DNA from: Halioglobus japonicus
Lineage (GTDB): Bacteria; Pseudomonadota; Gammaproteobacteria; Pseudomonadales; Halieaceae
DNA length: 39,122 nt
Direction: 5' to 3'
NCBI GenBank assembly: GCA_902705825.1
Contig: CACSIL010000001.1
Location: forward strand, 190,937 to 230,058
Each line of letters opens with the position of its first letter. The stretch's first letter is position 1. Under the pieces are notes generated by a model, which did not search any database, had not been told where the DNA came from, and saw only the letters and a list, made by a program, of their open reading frames with translations. The translations under genes and the position numbers were made by a program. Positions 21,761-30,168 of this stretch are shown piece by piece.

Positions 21761-22555
21761 ATGAAAACAGTAGTAATAACCGGCAGTACGCGTGGTATTG
21801 GCCGAGGTCTGGCCGAGAATTTTCTCGCCCGAGGTTGCAAGGTGGTTATCAGTGGGCGCAACCAGAGCGCAGTGGACGCGGTATTGGGAGAGTTGAACGC
21901 CGGGGATATGGCGGCGGGTTTTGCCTGTGAAATCTCCGATCCCGCGCAAGTGCAGGGGCTGTGGGATAGCGCGGTACAGCGCTTTTCCCGTGTGGATGTG
22001 TGGGTTAACAATGCGGGTATCAGCGCGCCGCGCCAAAACCTGGCCGATACCGATATCGCCGACATCGAGAAAGTGGTGCAGGTAAACCTGTGCGGGCTGC
22101 TGCTGGCCAACCGCGTTGCTCTGCGAGGTATGGCCGCGCAGGGTGGCGGGCAGGTATGGAATATGGAAGGCTTCGGCAGTGGCGGGCAGACACAGCCGGG
22201 TATGGCGGTATACGGTGCCACCAAGCGGGCAGTTAACTATTTGAACAAGGCCCTGCAGAAGGAGGTGGGTGACTCGGGAGTGCAGGTGTGCACCTTGAGC
22301 CCGGGTATTGTGGTGACGGACCTTCTGGTCGGTGATTACGATACAAGCTCTGCGGAATGGCAAAAGAGCAAAAAAATCTTCAACATTCTCGGCGACAAGG
22401 TCGAGACCGTGACGCCTTTTTTGGTGGACGGTATTCTAAAGGCCAATAAAAGTGGTGCGAAAGTGGCATGGCTGACGGGTGGCAAGGCATTTGGCCGATT
22501 TATGACCGCGGCGTTTAAAAAGCGGGATCTGTTTGCAGATGTAGGTGGGAGTTAG
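21761..22555 (+). CDS. Short-chain dehydrogenase/reductase, chlorophyll b reductase (NYC1/NOL)-like
   Basis: A 264-aa classical SDR. It has TGSTRGIG (7-14) for NAD(P), NNAG (83-86) and the active-site YGATK (151-155). In place of the usual NISS-x-AG segment it has GGQVWNMEGFGSGG then QTQPGMAVYGATKRAV. This matches the plant NYC1/NOL hallmark GGHIFNIDGAGSDG...AAYGATKRSV almost position by position, as does LSPGIVVTDLLV (plant LSPGMVTTDLL). NYC1/NOL reduce the 7-formyl of chlorophyll b to hydroxymethyl, the first step of chlorophyll b breakdown. The ATG has GGAG upstream. Site C lies in its promoter, next to the RCCR-like unit. Sub-family recognised by eye from memory; substrate inferred. Confidence 0.82.
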   Translation: MKTVVITGSTRGIGRGLAENFLARGCKVVISGRNQSAVDAVLGELNAGDMAAGFACEISDPAQVQGLWDSAVQRFSRVDVWVNNAGISAPRQNLADTDIADIEKVVQVNLCGLLLANRVALRGMAAQGGGQVWNMEGFGSGGQTQPGMAVYGATKRAVNYLNKALQKEVGDSGVQVCTLSPGIVVTDLLVGDYDTSSAEWQKSKKIFNILGDKVETVTPFLVDGILKANKSGAKVAWLTGGKAFGRFMTAAFKKRDLFADVGGS

Positions 22556-22580
22556 CTGCAGGGCTGGCGACGCAAGGCGA

Positions 22581-22606
22581 CGGGGCCAGGTCTCCCATTC
22601 CCCGTC
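22581..22606. repeat. REP-like repeat unit, copy 1
   Basis: GGGG(C)CAGGTC(T)CCCATT(C)CCCGTC here matches 24205-24229 at all but about three of 25 positions. It lies between the convergent SDR and aldehyde dehydrogenase genes. GGGGYCAGG-type ends are common in REP/RAYT-associated elements; no transposase is nearby. Confidence 0.55.
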
Positions 22607-22701
22607 TCGTTTTCAGGCGGCAATCAAGCGCGAACGCGTGCTGCGCCCGCTACCGCTTTGATCAGTGCTGCCCTAAGTTACCCCTCTCAGCTTAACTAGC
22701 T

Positions 22702-24141
22702 CTACAGCTTCAGCTTGATCATCAGGCTATACAAAGCTTTGAACACCTTGCCGTAAGGGGGATACATCAGCGGCAGTGCTGAATAACGGAACTGGGAAAA
22801 GATCGGCCGCATCTTGCTGAACTCTATGAAACCCTCATGCCCGTGGTAGTGGCCCATACCCGAGGCGCCGACGCCACCGAAGGGGATGTCGTGTTGGGCC
22901 ACATGGAAGGAGCAGTCATTGATGCTGACCCCACCCGAAATTGTGTTTTTGACTATCATGTCTGTCAGTTGTTTGTCGTTGCTAAACAGGTATAGCCCCA
23001 GCGGCCGATCGCGATTGTTGATGTAGCTCAGCACCTGGTTTATATCGGTATAAGTTCGCACCGGAAACAGAGGGCCGAAAATTTCCTCCTGCATGATTTT
23101 CGCGTCATCCGCGGCATCCAGCACCAGGTGAGGAGGAAGCAGGCGCGTTGCTGCATTGGGCTCGAAATTGGGCGCAAGGTTCACTAATGTCGCCCCCTTG
23201 TTCTGTGCGTCATCCATGGTCGCCACCAGGCGGGTGTAGGAGCTGTCATCTATCACCGTAGTGAACTGGCCGTTGTCCAGTTGTGGATAGCGCTGCGCCA
23301 TAATCTTCTTGGCAGCGGCGACGAAAGCGTCTTTTTTTGCTGCCGGCACGTAAACATAATCCGGTGCCACACAGGTCTGGCCTGCATTCATAAATTTAGT
23401 GAACAGAATCCTGCTGGCAGCCAGTTCCACGTCGAAGTCATCGGCGATAATAGTGGGGGACTTGCCGCCGAGTTCCAGAGTGACGGGAGTCAGGTTTTCC
23501 GCTGCGGCTTTCATCACTGTGCGTCCGGTTTCTGCCGAGCCGGTAAAAATGACGTGATCAAAGGGCAAGGTGGTGAATTCAGAGCCGCGCACACCGGGCA
23601 GCAAGGCCAGTGTGCTCTCGTCAAATTTCTCCCCGATCAATTTGTGCATCAACTCACACAGATTGGCCGAGTTGGCCGCCATTTTGACCATACAGCGGTT
23701 GCCCGCTGCTAAAGCGCTGGCCAACGGGCCCATCACCAGAAACAGGGGATAGTTCCACGGCGCGACGACGCCGACCACACCTTTGGGTTGGGCCAGCACT
23801 TTGTTGCTGGCACCGGCGAACCAGATGGACACGCCGCGTCGCTGTGGCTTCATCCATTTTTTCAGTCGCTTGCGACAGTAGCGAAAGCCGTCGATAGAAA
23901 GAAACAGTTCCAGCAGCTTACTTTCCTCAATTGCCCGGTTGCCAAAGTCTTTGCTGATGGCCTGGGCAATTGCCTCCTGATTGTCTACCAGAATCCGCTC
24001 CAGCTTGAGCAGGTTATCGCGGCGCTCTTCGTAGGAGGGGTACGGGTTGTCCAGATAGGCCAGCCGCTGCAACTGCAGAATACGCTGTGCCTCGTTGCGA
24101 GGTTCAGTAGGAAACTCAGTGATTTGCGCTGTTTGTGCCAT
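22702..24141 (-). CDS. Aldehyde dehydrogenase, class 3/coniferyl aldehyde dehydrogenase-like
   Basis: A 479-aa NAD(P)-dependent aldehyde dehydrogenase. The start at 24141 is supported by GGAGG seven bases upstream. Catalytic residues are N130 (APWNYP), E223 (LELGGK) and C257 (NAGQTC), with the cofactor loop FTGSAETG near 199-206. The late IPFGGVGASGMGHYHG block and a hydrophobic C-terminal tail are typical of class 3/fatty and coniferyl aldehyde dehydrogenases, which act on lipophilic aldehydes at membranes. It is flanked by REP-like repeats and has neither operator type upstream. Oxidation of phytenal from released phytol is conceivable, but general aldehyde detoxification is equally likely. 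Confidence 0.88.
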   Translation of the reverse strand: MAQTAQITEFPTEPRNEAQRILQLQRLAYLDNPYPSYEERRDNLLKLERILVDNQEAIAQAISKDFGNRAIEESKLLELFLSIDGFRYCRKRLKKWMKPQRRGVSIWFAGASNKVLAQPKGVVGVVAPWNYPLFLVMGPLASALAAGNRCMVKMAANSANLCELMHKLIGEKFDESTLALLPGVRGSEFTTLPFDHVIFTGSAETGRTVMKAAAENLTPVTLELGGKSPTIIADDFDVELAASRILFTKFMNAGQTCVAPDYVYVPAAKKDAFVAAAKKIMAQRYPQLDNGQFTTVIDDSSYTRLVATMDDAQNKGATLVNLAPNFEPNAATRLLPPHLVLDAADDAKIMQEEIFGPLFPVRTYTDINQVLSYINNRDRPLGLYLFSNDKQLTDMIVKNTISGGVSINDCSFHVAQHDIPFGGVGASGMGHYHGHEGFIEFSKMRPIFSQFRYSALPLMYPPYGKVFKALYSLMIKLKL

Positions 24142-24206
24142 GGTTAGACCTCCACACACCTGATTGCCAATTAGAGTTGAAAGGTAGCATATTATTGGAA
24201 GTTTGG

Positions 24207-24348
24207 GGTCAGGTCGCCCATTTCCCGTCGCTCACAAAAGCACTAACATTTCGCGACATTGTGCTCTGCCCTTATCAAAATGCGACCATTCCAGTGGGCT
24301 GTGTGCACCATGGCGGGCTCGCGCGGGTGGGAAATGAGAGGACTGACC
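24207..24348. repeat. REP/MITE-like element with imperfect inverted ends
   Basis: The left end GGTCAG-N6-CATTTCCC (24207-24226) and right end GGGAAATG-N6-CTGACC (24329-24348) are inverted copies of each other bounding 142 bp of non-coding sequence. The left end with its flanks repeats copy 1 at 22581-22606. No open reading frame inside is convincing. This looks like a small non-autonomous palindromic element of the RAYT/REP type. Confidence 0.55.
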
Positions 24349-24385
24349 TCGCTGATACGATGAGACTGATGTAATCTGACACCCT

Positions 24386-25105
24386 TCAGAACAGTCCATC
24401 GAGCTCCATTTGCGTCAGTGGCCTGTGTTGCCCCGGCCCCAGTTGTGGATCCAGTGTCACGTTGCCAATAGCAATGCGGTGCAGTGTTAACACCTTGTTG
24501 TTAAACCGGCCGAACATACGTTTTATCTGGTGATAGCGCCCTTCAGTAAGGCGCAGTTCTGCGCTGTGATCGGACAGTATCTTAAGTGAGACAGGGCGGG
24601 TTGTGATGTCCTCAAAGGGAAAGTGCATGCCCTGCGCGAACGCTTCAACGTAACGTTCTGTCAGTGGGTGTTCCAGAGTGACGCGATACACTTTTTGCAC
24701 CGGATTGTTACTGCAGGCCAGTCGCCTCGACCAGCGTCCGTCATTGGTCAGCAGCAGCAACCCCGTAGAGTTGTAATCCAGCCGGCCGGCAATGTGCAGG
24801 CCACTGCCCATGTTCGCATCGAGCAAATCGATAACGGTGCGGTGTTTGTCGTCTCTGGTCGCGCTTACCACGCCACGCGGTTTATTCAGCATGAGGTAGG
24901 TTGCCGCAAAGTCCTGCAGCACCTCACCATCGAGTGTGATATGGCTGAACTGGTCGACCACCTGGTTGATCTCACGGGCCGCCTGACCATCCAAACAGAC
25001 ACGACCACTGGCCAGCAACGCTCTCACATCGCGACGCTTCACACCGACGCGGCTGCTGATAAAGCGATCCAGGCGGAAACGTCTGGGTTGGCCTGCTGCT
25101 GTCAC
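24386..25105 (-). CDS. rsuA: 16S rRNA pseudouridine synthase, RsuA-type
   Basis: A 239-aa housekeeping enzyme that isomerises a uridine in 16S rRNA (U516 in E. coli). The N-terminal S4 RNA-binding domain is RLDRFISSRVGVKRRDVR (11-28) with RVCLDG. The catalytic domain starts at LMLNKPRGVVSAT and has the aspartate D110 in GRLDYNSTGLLLLTNDG. The conserved EGRYHQIKRMF and LHRIxIG blocks are intact. The length equals E. coli RsuA. Related RluE/RluF share motifs, but the S4 domain and overall layout favour RsuA. It is not connected to the catabolic island. Confidence 0.88.
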   Translation of the reverse strand: MTAAGQPRRFRLDRFISSRVGVKRRDVRALLASGRVCLDGQAAREINQVVDQFSHITLDGEVLQDFAATYLMLNKPRGVVSATRDDKHRTVIDLLDANMGSGLHIAGRLDYNSTGLLLLTNDGRWSRRLACSNNPVQKVYRVTLEHPLTERYVEAFAQGMHFPFEDITTRPVSLKILSDHSAELRLTEGRYHQIKRMFGRFNNKVLTLHRIAIGNVTLDPQLGPGQHRPLTQMELDGLF

Positions 25106-25444
25106 TCGGGGTGCTCCGGTGGGTTTGGTGGTTGGTAGGATGAATGATTCAGATGCTGAGGAAGCATATCAAACGCCTGTGTGCTAATACATTCTGGCGT
25201 TCTGGGAAACAGTAGGCCAGATTTGACGGATGGGTCACTTTTTGGCCACTTTCTCCTCTTATACCGCGTACAGATAACGCGTAGGATCGCGCCTTGAGAA
25301 GAGTAGGTTGTCGGGGCCAAGCCGAGCACTGCTAGAGCCGTGCACTCAAATTGAGTACGCCAGACTAGTGGGTAAGATACTAGTCCGCGCAGAGACTGGC
25401 CCAGAATGCTCTGGATAGCGCTCGTCCTATGGAAGGAATTTTTA
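25106..25444. other. Intergenic region before lipoprotein 1
   Basis: 339 bp without a convincing gene; reading frames here are overlaps of shadow type. It contains the dyad ACTCAA-a-TTGAGT (25344-25356) and two ACTAGT hexamers (25364-25369, 25379-25384), of unknown meaning. A GGAAGG ribosome site lies eight bases before the lipoprotein ATG. Confidence 0.5.
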
Positions 25445-27433
25445 ATGTTGCACATTACCAAACTTGTACTGTTACTTTTGTCGGTCAGCCTGGTGGCTTG
25501 CAGCCACCCTCTGGAGAGTGAAGGCAAGGGCGATATTATTTCCTATACCGGCACGCGCGATTGTCTGCAGGAAGATATGCCGTGTGAAAACCTGATCGTC
25601 GGCGAATATTCAGAGGCTTATCAAGGGGTGCCGGCAGATGGCTATGTGTTTGTCGGCTGGCTCAGGTGTGAAGACGAAATACAGCTCGCCTGTTTCTATG
25701 CTGTACCCGCAAACGTAGTTCGCAAAGCCTGGGGCAAGGTCTTGCCGTCGTTGGTGGCTTTGTTCAGGCCCATCAAGTTGCAGCTGACATCTACTGCAGA
25801 GGGCGGTGTTGTTTCGCAGTCAGGTGTCGCCGATTGCACCGGCGAGCAAAACTGTGTTGTCGATGGCGGTGAGAACAATGGTTTCGATGATGTGTTTACC
25901 GCCTTGCCTAGTGAAGGGTTTCGGTTTGTCGGGTGGGACAGTGAGCTCTGGGATTGCGACGATAGCAATTACCCCTGTGCTGTTACGAACCAGCGAATGC
26001 ATGCGAAAGCATGGTCCGATGTTTATAACGAATATGTTCGCGGCGGCGTCGATACCGAGCGTGAAAGGAATGTTGAATTAACCCCCACATTTGTGCCGCT
26101 AACCCCGGGCGGATTCGCGTCTGGACTTGAGCGCGTAGTCAACACACGGACAGAATCCTATCAGCACTTTGTTGACGTCGCTGCGCTGCCCGGCGGTGGG
26201 TACGTAGTAGCGTGGGCGTCGGCTACTTTGGATGAGGGTCTGGGGGATGGCGGTGCGGAAATTTATGCCCAGCGCTATGACGCGGACGGCACGGCCGTCG
26301 GGCAGAATATTCTGGTCAGCGATGATACTTCTGCGTATAGATGGAGGACAGGCGTACTTGCTTTGAGTTCAGATCGGTTTTTGGTGTCCTGGGAATCACG
26401 CAGTCTGGTAACCGAATCCGTTGATATTTTTGCTCGAATTGTTGATACCTCTGGCGCCCCGGACAGCGGGATTATCAGTATCCTGACTGCGGATCAATAT
26501 ACGGAGTACACCGATCCCCGCCCCGTTATAAAGCCCGACGGCGGATTCCTGATCATTTGGAGCGAGAACTATTATGGTTACTTTAACGGGGCTTACGCAC
26601 AGCATTTTGACACTAACGGCCAATTGACGGGCACACCTGTAGACGTCACAGGTATCGGTGATGTCTATTCTGAAATGGCGTACTTCAGTGATGGTGGATA
26701 TATTGTTGCCAACTCTCATGAAGAACTCGGTATCTCTGATTTCCCCATAACTGTTCGTTGCTTTTCCCCTCAAGGGCAGCTTCTGCAGCAAAGTGTTGCC
26801 GGTGATTCCCCGCAATATCTGTCAACTCTGACTGTGTTGAAAGACGAGTCTTTTCTTATTACATGGCAAGCTTTGGACAAGGAGTACCAGGATATCTACG
26901 GGATACATAGGCAATCAAGTGGAGTGTTCGCACGGCGCTTTACCAAAAACTGTACCCCGCTGGATGAGGCGTTTTTGGTCAATACAAAAATCCTCGGAGG
27001 TCAATATGACAGTTCATCGGAGGCCATGGAGGACGGTGGGTTTGTTATAGCCTGGAGCGACGATGACGATGGTGAAGTCTTTGCGCAACGTTTTGACGCG
27101 CAAGGAGAGAGGCTTGGCGGAGAAACACGATTGAACGACGAGACGCTATATTATCCGTACAGCGATCATTACGCGCCTAGGCTAGCCGAGCTAAACAATG
27201 GGAATGTTGCAGCGGTTTGGGTTGCTGATATGAAAACTGGAGACGGGCATGATGTCCATAGCAAGCTCCTGTTTACTGATACAGATGGCGATCTTCTATC
27301 CGACGAATGGGAGTTGGCATACGGTTTGGACCCAGAGTACCCCTATGACGCTCTGATAGACACCGACGGTGACGGCACGCACAATCTGGATGAGTTTAAC
27401 AACGGTGGCAATCCGATAATTGATGAGCAGTAA
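25445..27433 (+). CDS. Large repeat-containing lipoprotein 1
   Basis: A 662-aa surface or outer-membrane lipoprotein. The signal peptide ends in the lipobox LVAC (Cys18). Two related modules follow (about residues 25-110 and 115-205), each with a DC-x-CxxL/CVV start, an EGF/DGY-x-FVGW motif and further cysteines. They recall divergent InlB-type B repeats. Next come several ~60-residue repeats with GGYVVAWAS...IYAQRYDADGTAVG, probably a beta-propeller. The C-terminus carries two aspartate-rich calcium-binding loops of thrombospondin-3 type (TDTDGDLLSDEWE, DTDGDGTHNLDEF). A close paralogue starts at 37775. Function unknown; adhesion or surface binding is a guess. Confidence 0.85.
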   Translation: MLHITKLVLLLLSVSLVACSHPLESEGKGDIISYTGTRDCLQEDMPCENLIVGEYSEAYQGVPADGYVFVGWLRCEDEIQLACFYAVPANVVRKAWGKVLPSLVALFRPIKLQLTSTAEGGVVSQSGVADCTGEQNCVVDGGENNGFDDVFTALPSEGFRFVGWDSELWDCDDSNYPCAVTNQRMHAKAWSDVYNEYVRGGVDTERERNVELTPTFVPLTPGGFASGLERVVNTRTESYQHFVDVAALPGGGYVVAWASATLDEGLGDGGAEIYAQRYDADGTAVGQNILVSDDTSAYRWRTGVLALSSDRFLVSWESRSLVTESVDIFARIVDTSGAPDSGIISILTADQYTEYTDPRPVIKPDGGFLIIWSENYYGYFNGAYAQHFDTNGQLTGTPVDVTGIGDVYSEMAYFSDGGYIVANSHEELGISDFPITVRCFSPQGQLLQQSVAGDSPQYLSTLTVLKDESFLITWQALDKEYQDIYGIHRQSSGVFARRFTKNCTPLDEAFLVNTKILGGQYDSSSEAMEDGGFVIAWSDDDDGEVFAQRFDAQGERLGGETRLNDETLYYPYSDHYAPRLAELNNGNVAAVWVADMKTGDGHDVHSKLLFTDTDGDLLSDEWELAYGLDPEYPYDALIDTDGDGTHNLDEFNNGGNPIIDEQ

Positions 27434-27742
27434 GTTCTTTGCGGACACATTCGGGCGCCCCTGCATTTTGACGCTGTTAAGCAGCAGCGTAGTAGGGTTG
27501 ATTGGGGGCAGAGTGCAAACTCCAGGCTCTAATTTTGATGTCCGCTCAGATACACATCGCAGTGAAGTTCGACTGCCGCCCGAAGTTCTCCAGAGACTGC
27601 ATGGGTAGACAGTCGAGCTGACGTTAACCCGCATCAGGGAGACCCGGGTCCTTGCACCCGTTGCCCGGCTACAATATCGTGTTTGGAGATTATTGCCATG
27701 GGACGATAATAAAATCTCGACCCCCAAGCAGAGAGGCTATTG
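27434..27742. other. Intergenic region between two lipoprotein genes
   Basis: 309 bp with no convincing gene. TTGGGGGCAGAGTGCAAACTC near 27501 resembles ends of REP/RAYT-type elements, without a clear partner. A GAGAGG ribosome site precedes the next ATG. Confidence 0.45.
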
Positions 27743-28861
27743 ATGACTGCCAGCGACTCAGTACTCACCCGTCGACCCAGACTGGGCAGCAAGGCTTATG
27801 TCCTGTTAATGGCCGTGCTCGGCAGCCTGCTGGTCGGCTGCACGGTTGTCGGTCCCGCCGCCATCAGCAGCGGACGACTGGCCTATAACGAGGCTATTAC
27901 CGCTACTGACAACCAGCAGATGCTGATGGTCCTCATCCAGAATCGCTATGGGGAACGCGGCAATCTGCTGACTGTCGCCAGTGTCACCGCCAATGTTAGC
28001 GTGACTACCAGTGGGGGTATTCAGGCAGGGTTTGGCAGTACAAGCGACTATCGAGGCAATCTGGTGCCGTTTTCCGGCAGTGTCGTGTACGAAGAGAACC
28101 CCACTATCTCGTATGTGCCAGTATCCGGTGAAAGGTACCTGCGCCAACTCACCTCGCCAATATCGCTGCTATTGCTAACACAGCTCTCGCGTGCGATGAC
28201 AAACCCTGCTCCGGCGTTGTCCGCTTTCATTACCAGTGTAAACTATATCTACAACCCGAATTTTATTTTCGGCGAGGATCAGGAGGATCCTCGCTTCGAT
28301 AAATTCATACACATTATTGCGACGCTCACCCGCGAGCACCGCCTCCACTGGGTTCAATCTGATGACGACAAGACTAAGTTCTCCATCGTCATCGACCAAT
28401 CCGAGTCCAGACACGCGGCGCAGGTAAAACAATTACTGCAGTTGTTGGGTTTGCCTGCTGCCAGACCTGGCCAGCGGCAGGTTGTTATCCCTGTGTTCAT
28501 GGCCCTGGACGGTGCCGCCAGTGGCGGACTGGGGCTCACCACCCGCTCGGTGTGGGACCTGGTAGAAATACTCTCGGCATCCATCGAGGTTCCAGCATCG
28601 GATGAAGCGGCGGGCGTTGTCGTTCCGTCACCCATTCCGGGGCGCGTTGGACGACAATTGAAGATTGCGTTCTCGACGGAGGAGCCCGAGCACGCCTATA
28701 TTGCAGTGGCAGACCGCGATGGTTGGTTCTATATCGATGAGCGTGACCTGGTTACCAAAGAGTACTTCAGGTTGCTGTCCAGCTTGTGGACTATGACCAT
28801 GTCCAAAGCGATCGGTCAGGGTGCGGTTGCGCCTCTGCTGACAGTCCCGGTAAGCAACTGA
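27743..28861 (+). CDS. Lipoprotein of unknown function
   Basis: A 372-aa exported protein. A positively charged N-terminus, a hydrophobic stretch and the lipobox LLVGC (Cys about residue 34) mark it as a lipoprotein. The start is ATG at 27743, with an in-frame TTG directly before it. The mature part has Ser/Thr-rich stretches (VTANVSVTTSGGIQAGFGST), then a mixed alpha/beta region with no motif I recognise. It stands alone between lipoprotein 1 and the convergent AraC gene. Confidence 0.75.
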   Translation: MTASDSVLTRRPRLGSKAYVLLMAVLGSLLVGCTVVGPAAISSGRLAYNEAITATDNQQMLMVLIQNRYGERGNLLTVASVTANVSVTTSGGIQAGFGSTSDYRGNLVPFSGSVVYEENPTISYVPVSGERYLRQLTSPISLLLLTQLSRAMTNPAPALSAFITSVNYIYNPNFIFGEDQEDPRFDKFIHIIATLTREHRLHWVQSDDDKTKFSIVIDQSESRHAAQVKQLLQLLGLPAARPGQRQVVIPVFMALDGAASGGLGLTTRSVWDLVEILSASIEVPASDEAAGVVVPSPIPGRVGRQLKIAFSTEEPEHAYIAVADRDGWFYIDERDLVTKEYFRLLSSLWTMTMSKAIGQGAVAPLLTVPVSN

Positions 28862-28968
28862 CACCCCGCTTCGAGTATTCAAAGTGGCATAGTCGAAGCC
28901 TCCCCGCCCTGTTCATTGCCCAGCTGGGAGGGGTCGACGGCACAACCGCATTGGTGGAGAGCAGAAAT

Positions 28969-29970
28969 TCAAGTACTCCGGCCACTAAAGCTCTGTCGAC
29001 GAACCGCCGACGGAGTGGCATTGGCCCAGCGCTTGAAGGAGCGCCTGAAATTGGTGGTATCGCTGAAACCGAGCAGGCAGGCTATTTCCGCCACCGGCAG
29101 CGTGGTCTCTACAAGGTATTCATTGGCCAGTCGAAAGCGCACCTGGTCCAGCAGTTGTTGATACCGGCAGCCCTCCTGCGCCAGTCGGCGCTGCAGGGTA
29201 CTTTCACTCATATACAGTTGTTGCGCGACCGCCGCGCAGGTGGGGAATTCGGAGCCGGCCTGTAACAATACCTGTTGCACGCGCTCGCTTACGCCGCCGC
29301 GGCGCCGGTCCAGAGAGGCCAGGCGGTCACACTCGCGGCGGAAAATGTCCTGCGCTATCGGGTTGGCGGTGGTGATCGCGATTTTGGCGCTGGCTGCATC
29401 GAAACTGAGCGCGCAGCGTCCGGCCTGAAAAGCGATCGCCGGGCCGAACACCTGATGGTATTGCCCGGCGTCGCAGGGCGGCGCGTAGTCCAGTTCCAGG
29501 CGGGTCATGACTGTCTGGTCGGCGATCAACAGGCTGCCGTTGTGAATGATCGCGGCATACAGCACTTCGCAGTAAAAGCGCTCCAGATCCAGCGGCAGGT
29601 GTGTGGCGGTGACCAGCACATCTACCCACCCCTCGCGCTGTACCACATCGATGGCGACGCTGGGCATAATCGCACGGCTGTAACGCACCAGCAGTTTGAG
29701 TGCATCTCTCACTGTGGGACTGGTCATCAGGGCATAGCCGAAAATGCCCTGAGCCGAAATATTGAGGTGGGAACCCAACCGCAAACCGAACTGCGGCTCT
29801 GCCGACAGGGCGATCGCATTGGTGCAGATCCGGTCGATCTGCGTGGCCGTGATACCGAAACCCTGCAGCGCATGGATGGAGGTCAGCCCGGTTCCCTGCA
29901 GTAATTGATCCTCACTGACCTTTCTATCCCGCAGCAGGCCGACCATCGTCGACAGGTAGTAGGCGTGCAT
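28969..29970 (-). CDS. AraC-family transcriptional regulator
   Basis: A 333-aa regulator of the OruR/ArgR-like branch. The long N-terminal effector domain (arabinose-binding-like, about residues 15-210) contains QGIFGYALMTSPTVRDAL. The C-terminal double HTH spans about 230-325 with MSESTLQRRLAQEG and IACLLGFSDTTNFRRSFKRW. It is divergent from the propeller/monooxygenase pair at 30169-33482 across a 198-bp gap and is the obvious candidate to activate it. Such regulators commonly control oxidation of lipophilic or alicyclic compounds. It does not appear linked to the chlorophyll-type island. Confidence 0.9.
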   Translation of the reverse strand: MHAYYLSTMVGLLRDRKVSEDQLLQGTGLTSIHALQGFGITATQIDRICTNAIALSAEPQFGLRLGSHLNISAQGIFGYALMTSPTVRDALKLLVRYSRAIMPSVAIDVVQREGWVDVLVTATHLPLDLERFYCEVLYAAIIHNGSLLIADQTVMTRLELDYAPPCDAGQYHQVFGPAIAFQAGRCALSFDAASAKIAITTANPIAQDIFRRECDRLASLDRRRGGVSERVQQVLLQAGSEFPTCAAVAQQLYMSESTLQRRLAQEGCRYQQLLDQVRFRLANEYLVETTLPVAEIACLLGFSDTTNFRRSFKRWANATPSAVRRQSFSGRST

Positions 29971-30168
29971 ACTGATGGTAAGGAGCCCCGAAGTTGACGG
30001 TTTATAACCCTGTGTTTGAAGGTATTTAACCCCTCATCTGGCGTGGCTGTCAATTAGCATTTGGTCTTCAGCCACACGCGGTACTCTCAACGGGAGAAAA
30101 CACATGGGGATATTCGCCTTCGTGTGCGCCCGGTGGACATTGCAACCACAACGGGTCGGTCAACATCT

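Noticed and set aside
16718..22555. Bilin biosynthesis for a phytochrome or phycobiliprotein
   Set aside because: No haem oxygenase, phytochrome or phycobiliprotein gene is visible in the window, whereas hydrolase, oxygenase and imide-degrading genes are.
25102..25527. 141-aa minus-strand frame between rsuA and lipoprotein 1
   Set aside because: It overlaps the starts of both flanking genes, has no ribosome site and shows no protein-like composition.
29275..29904. 209-aa plus-strand frame opposite the AraC gene
   Set aside because: It is fully antisense to a well-supported AraC regulator and resembles no family.
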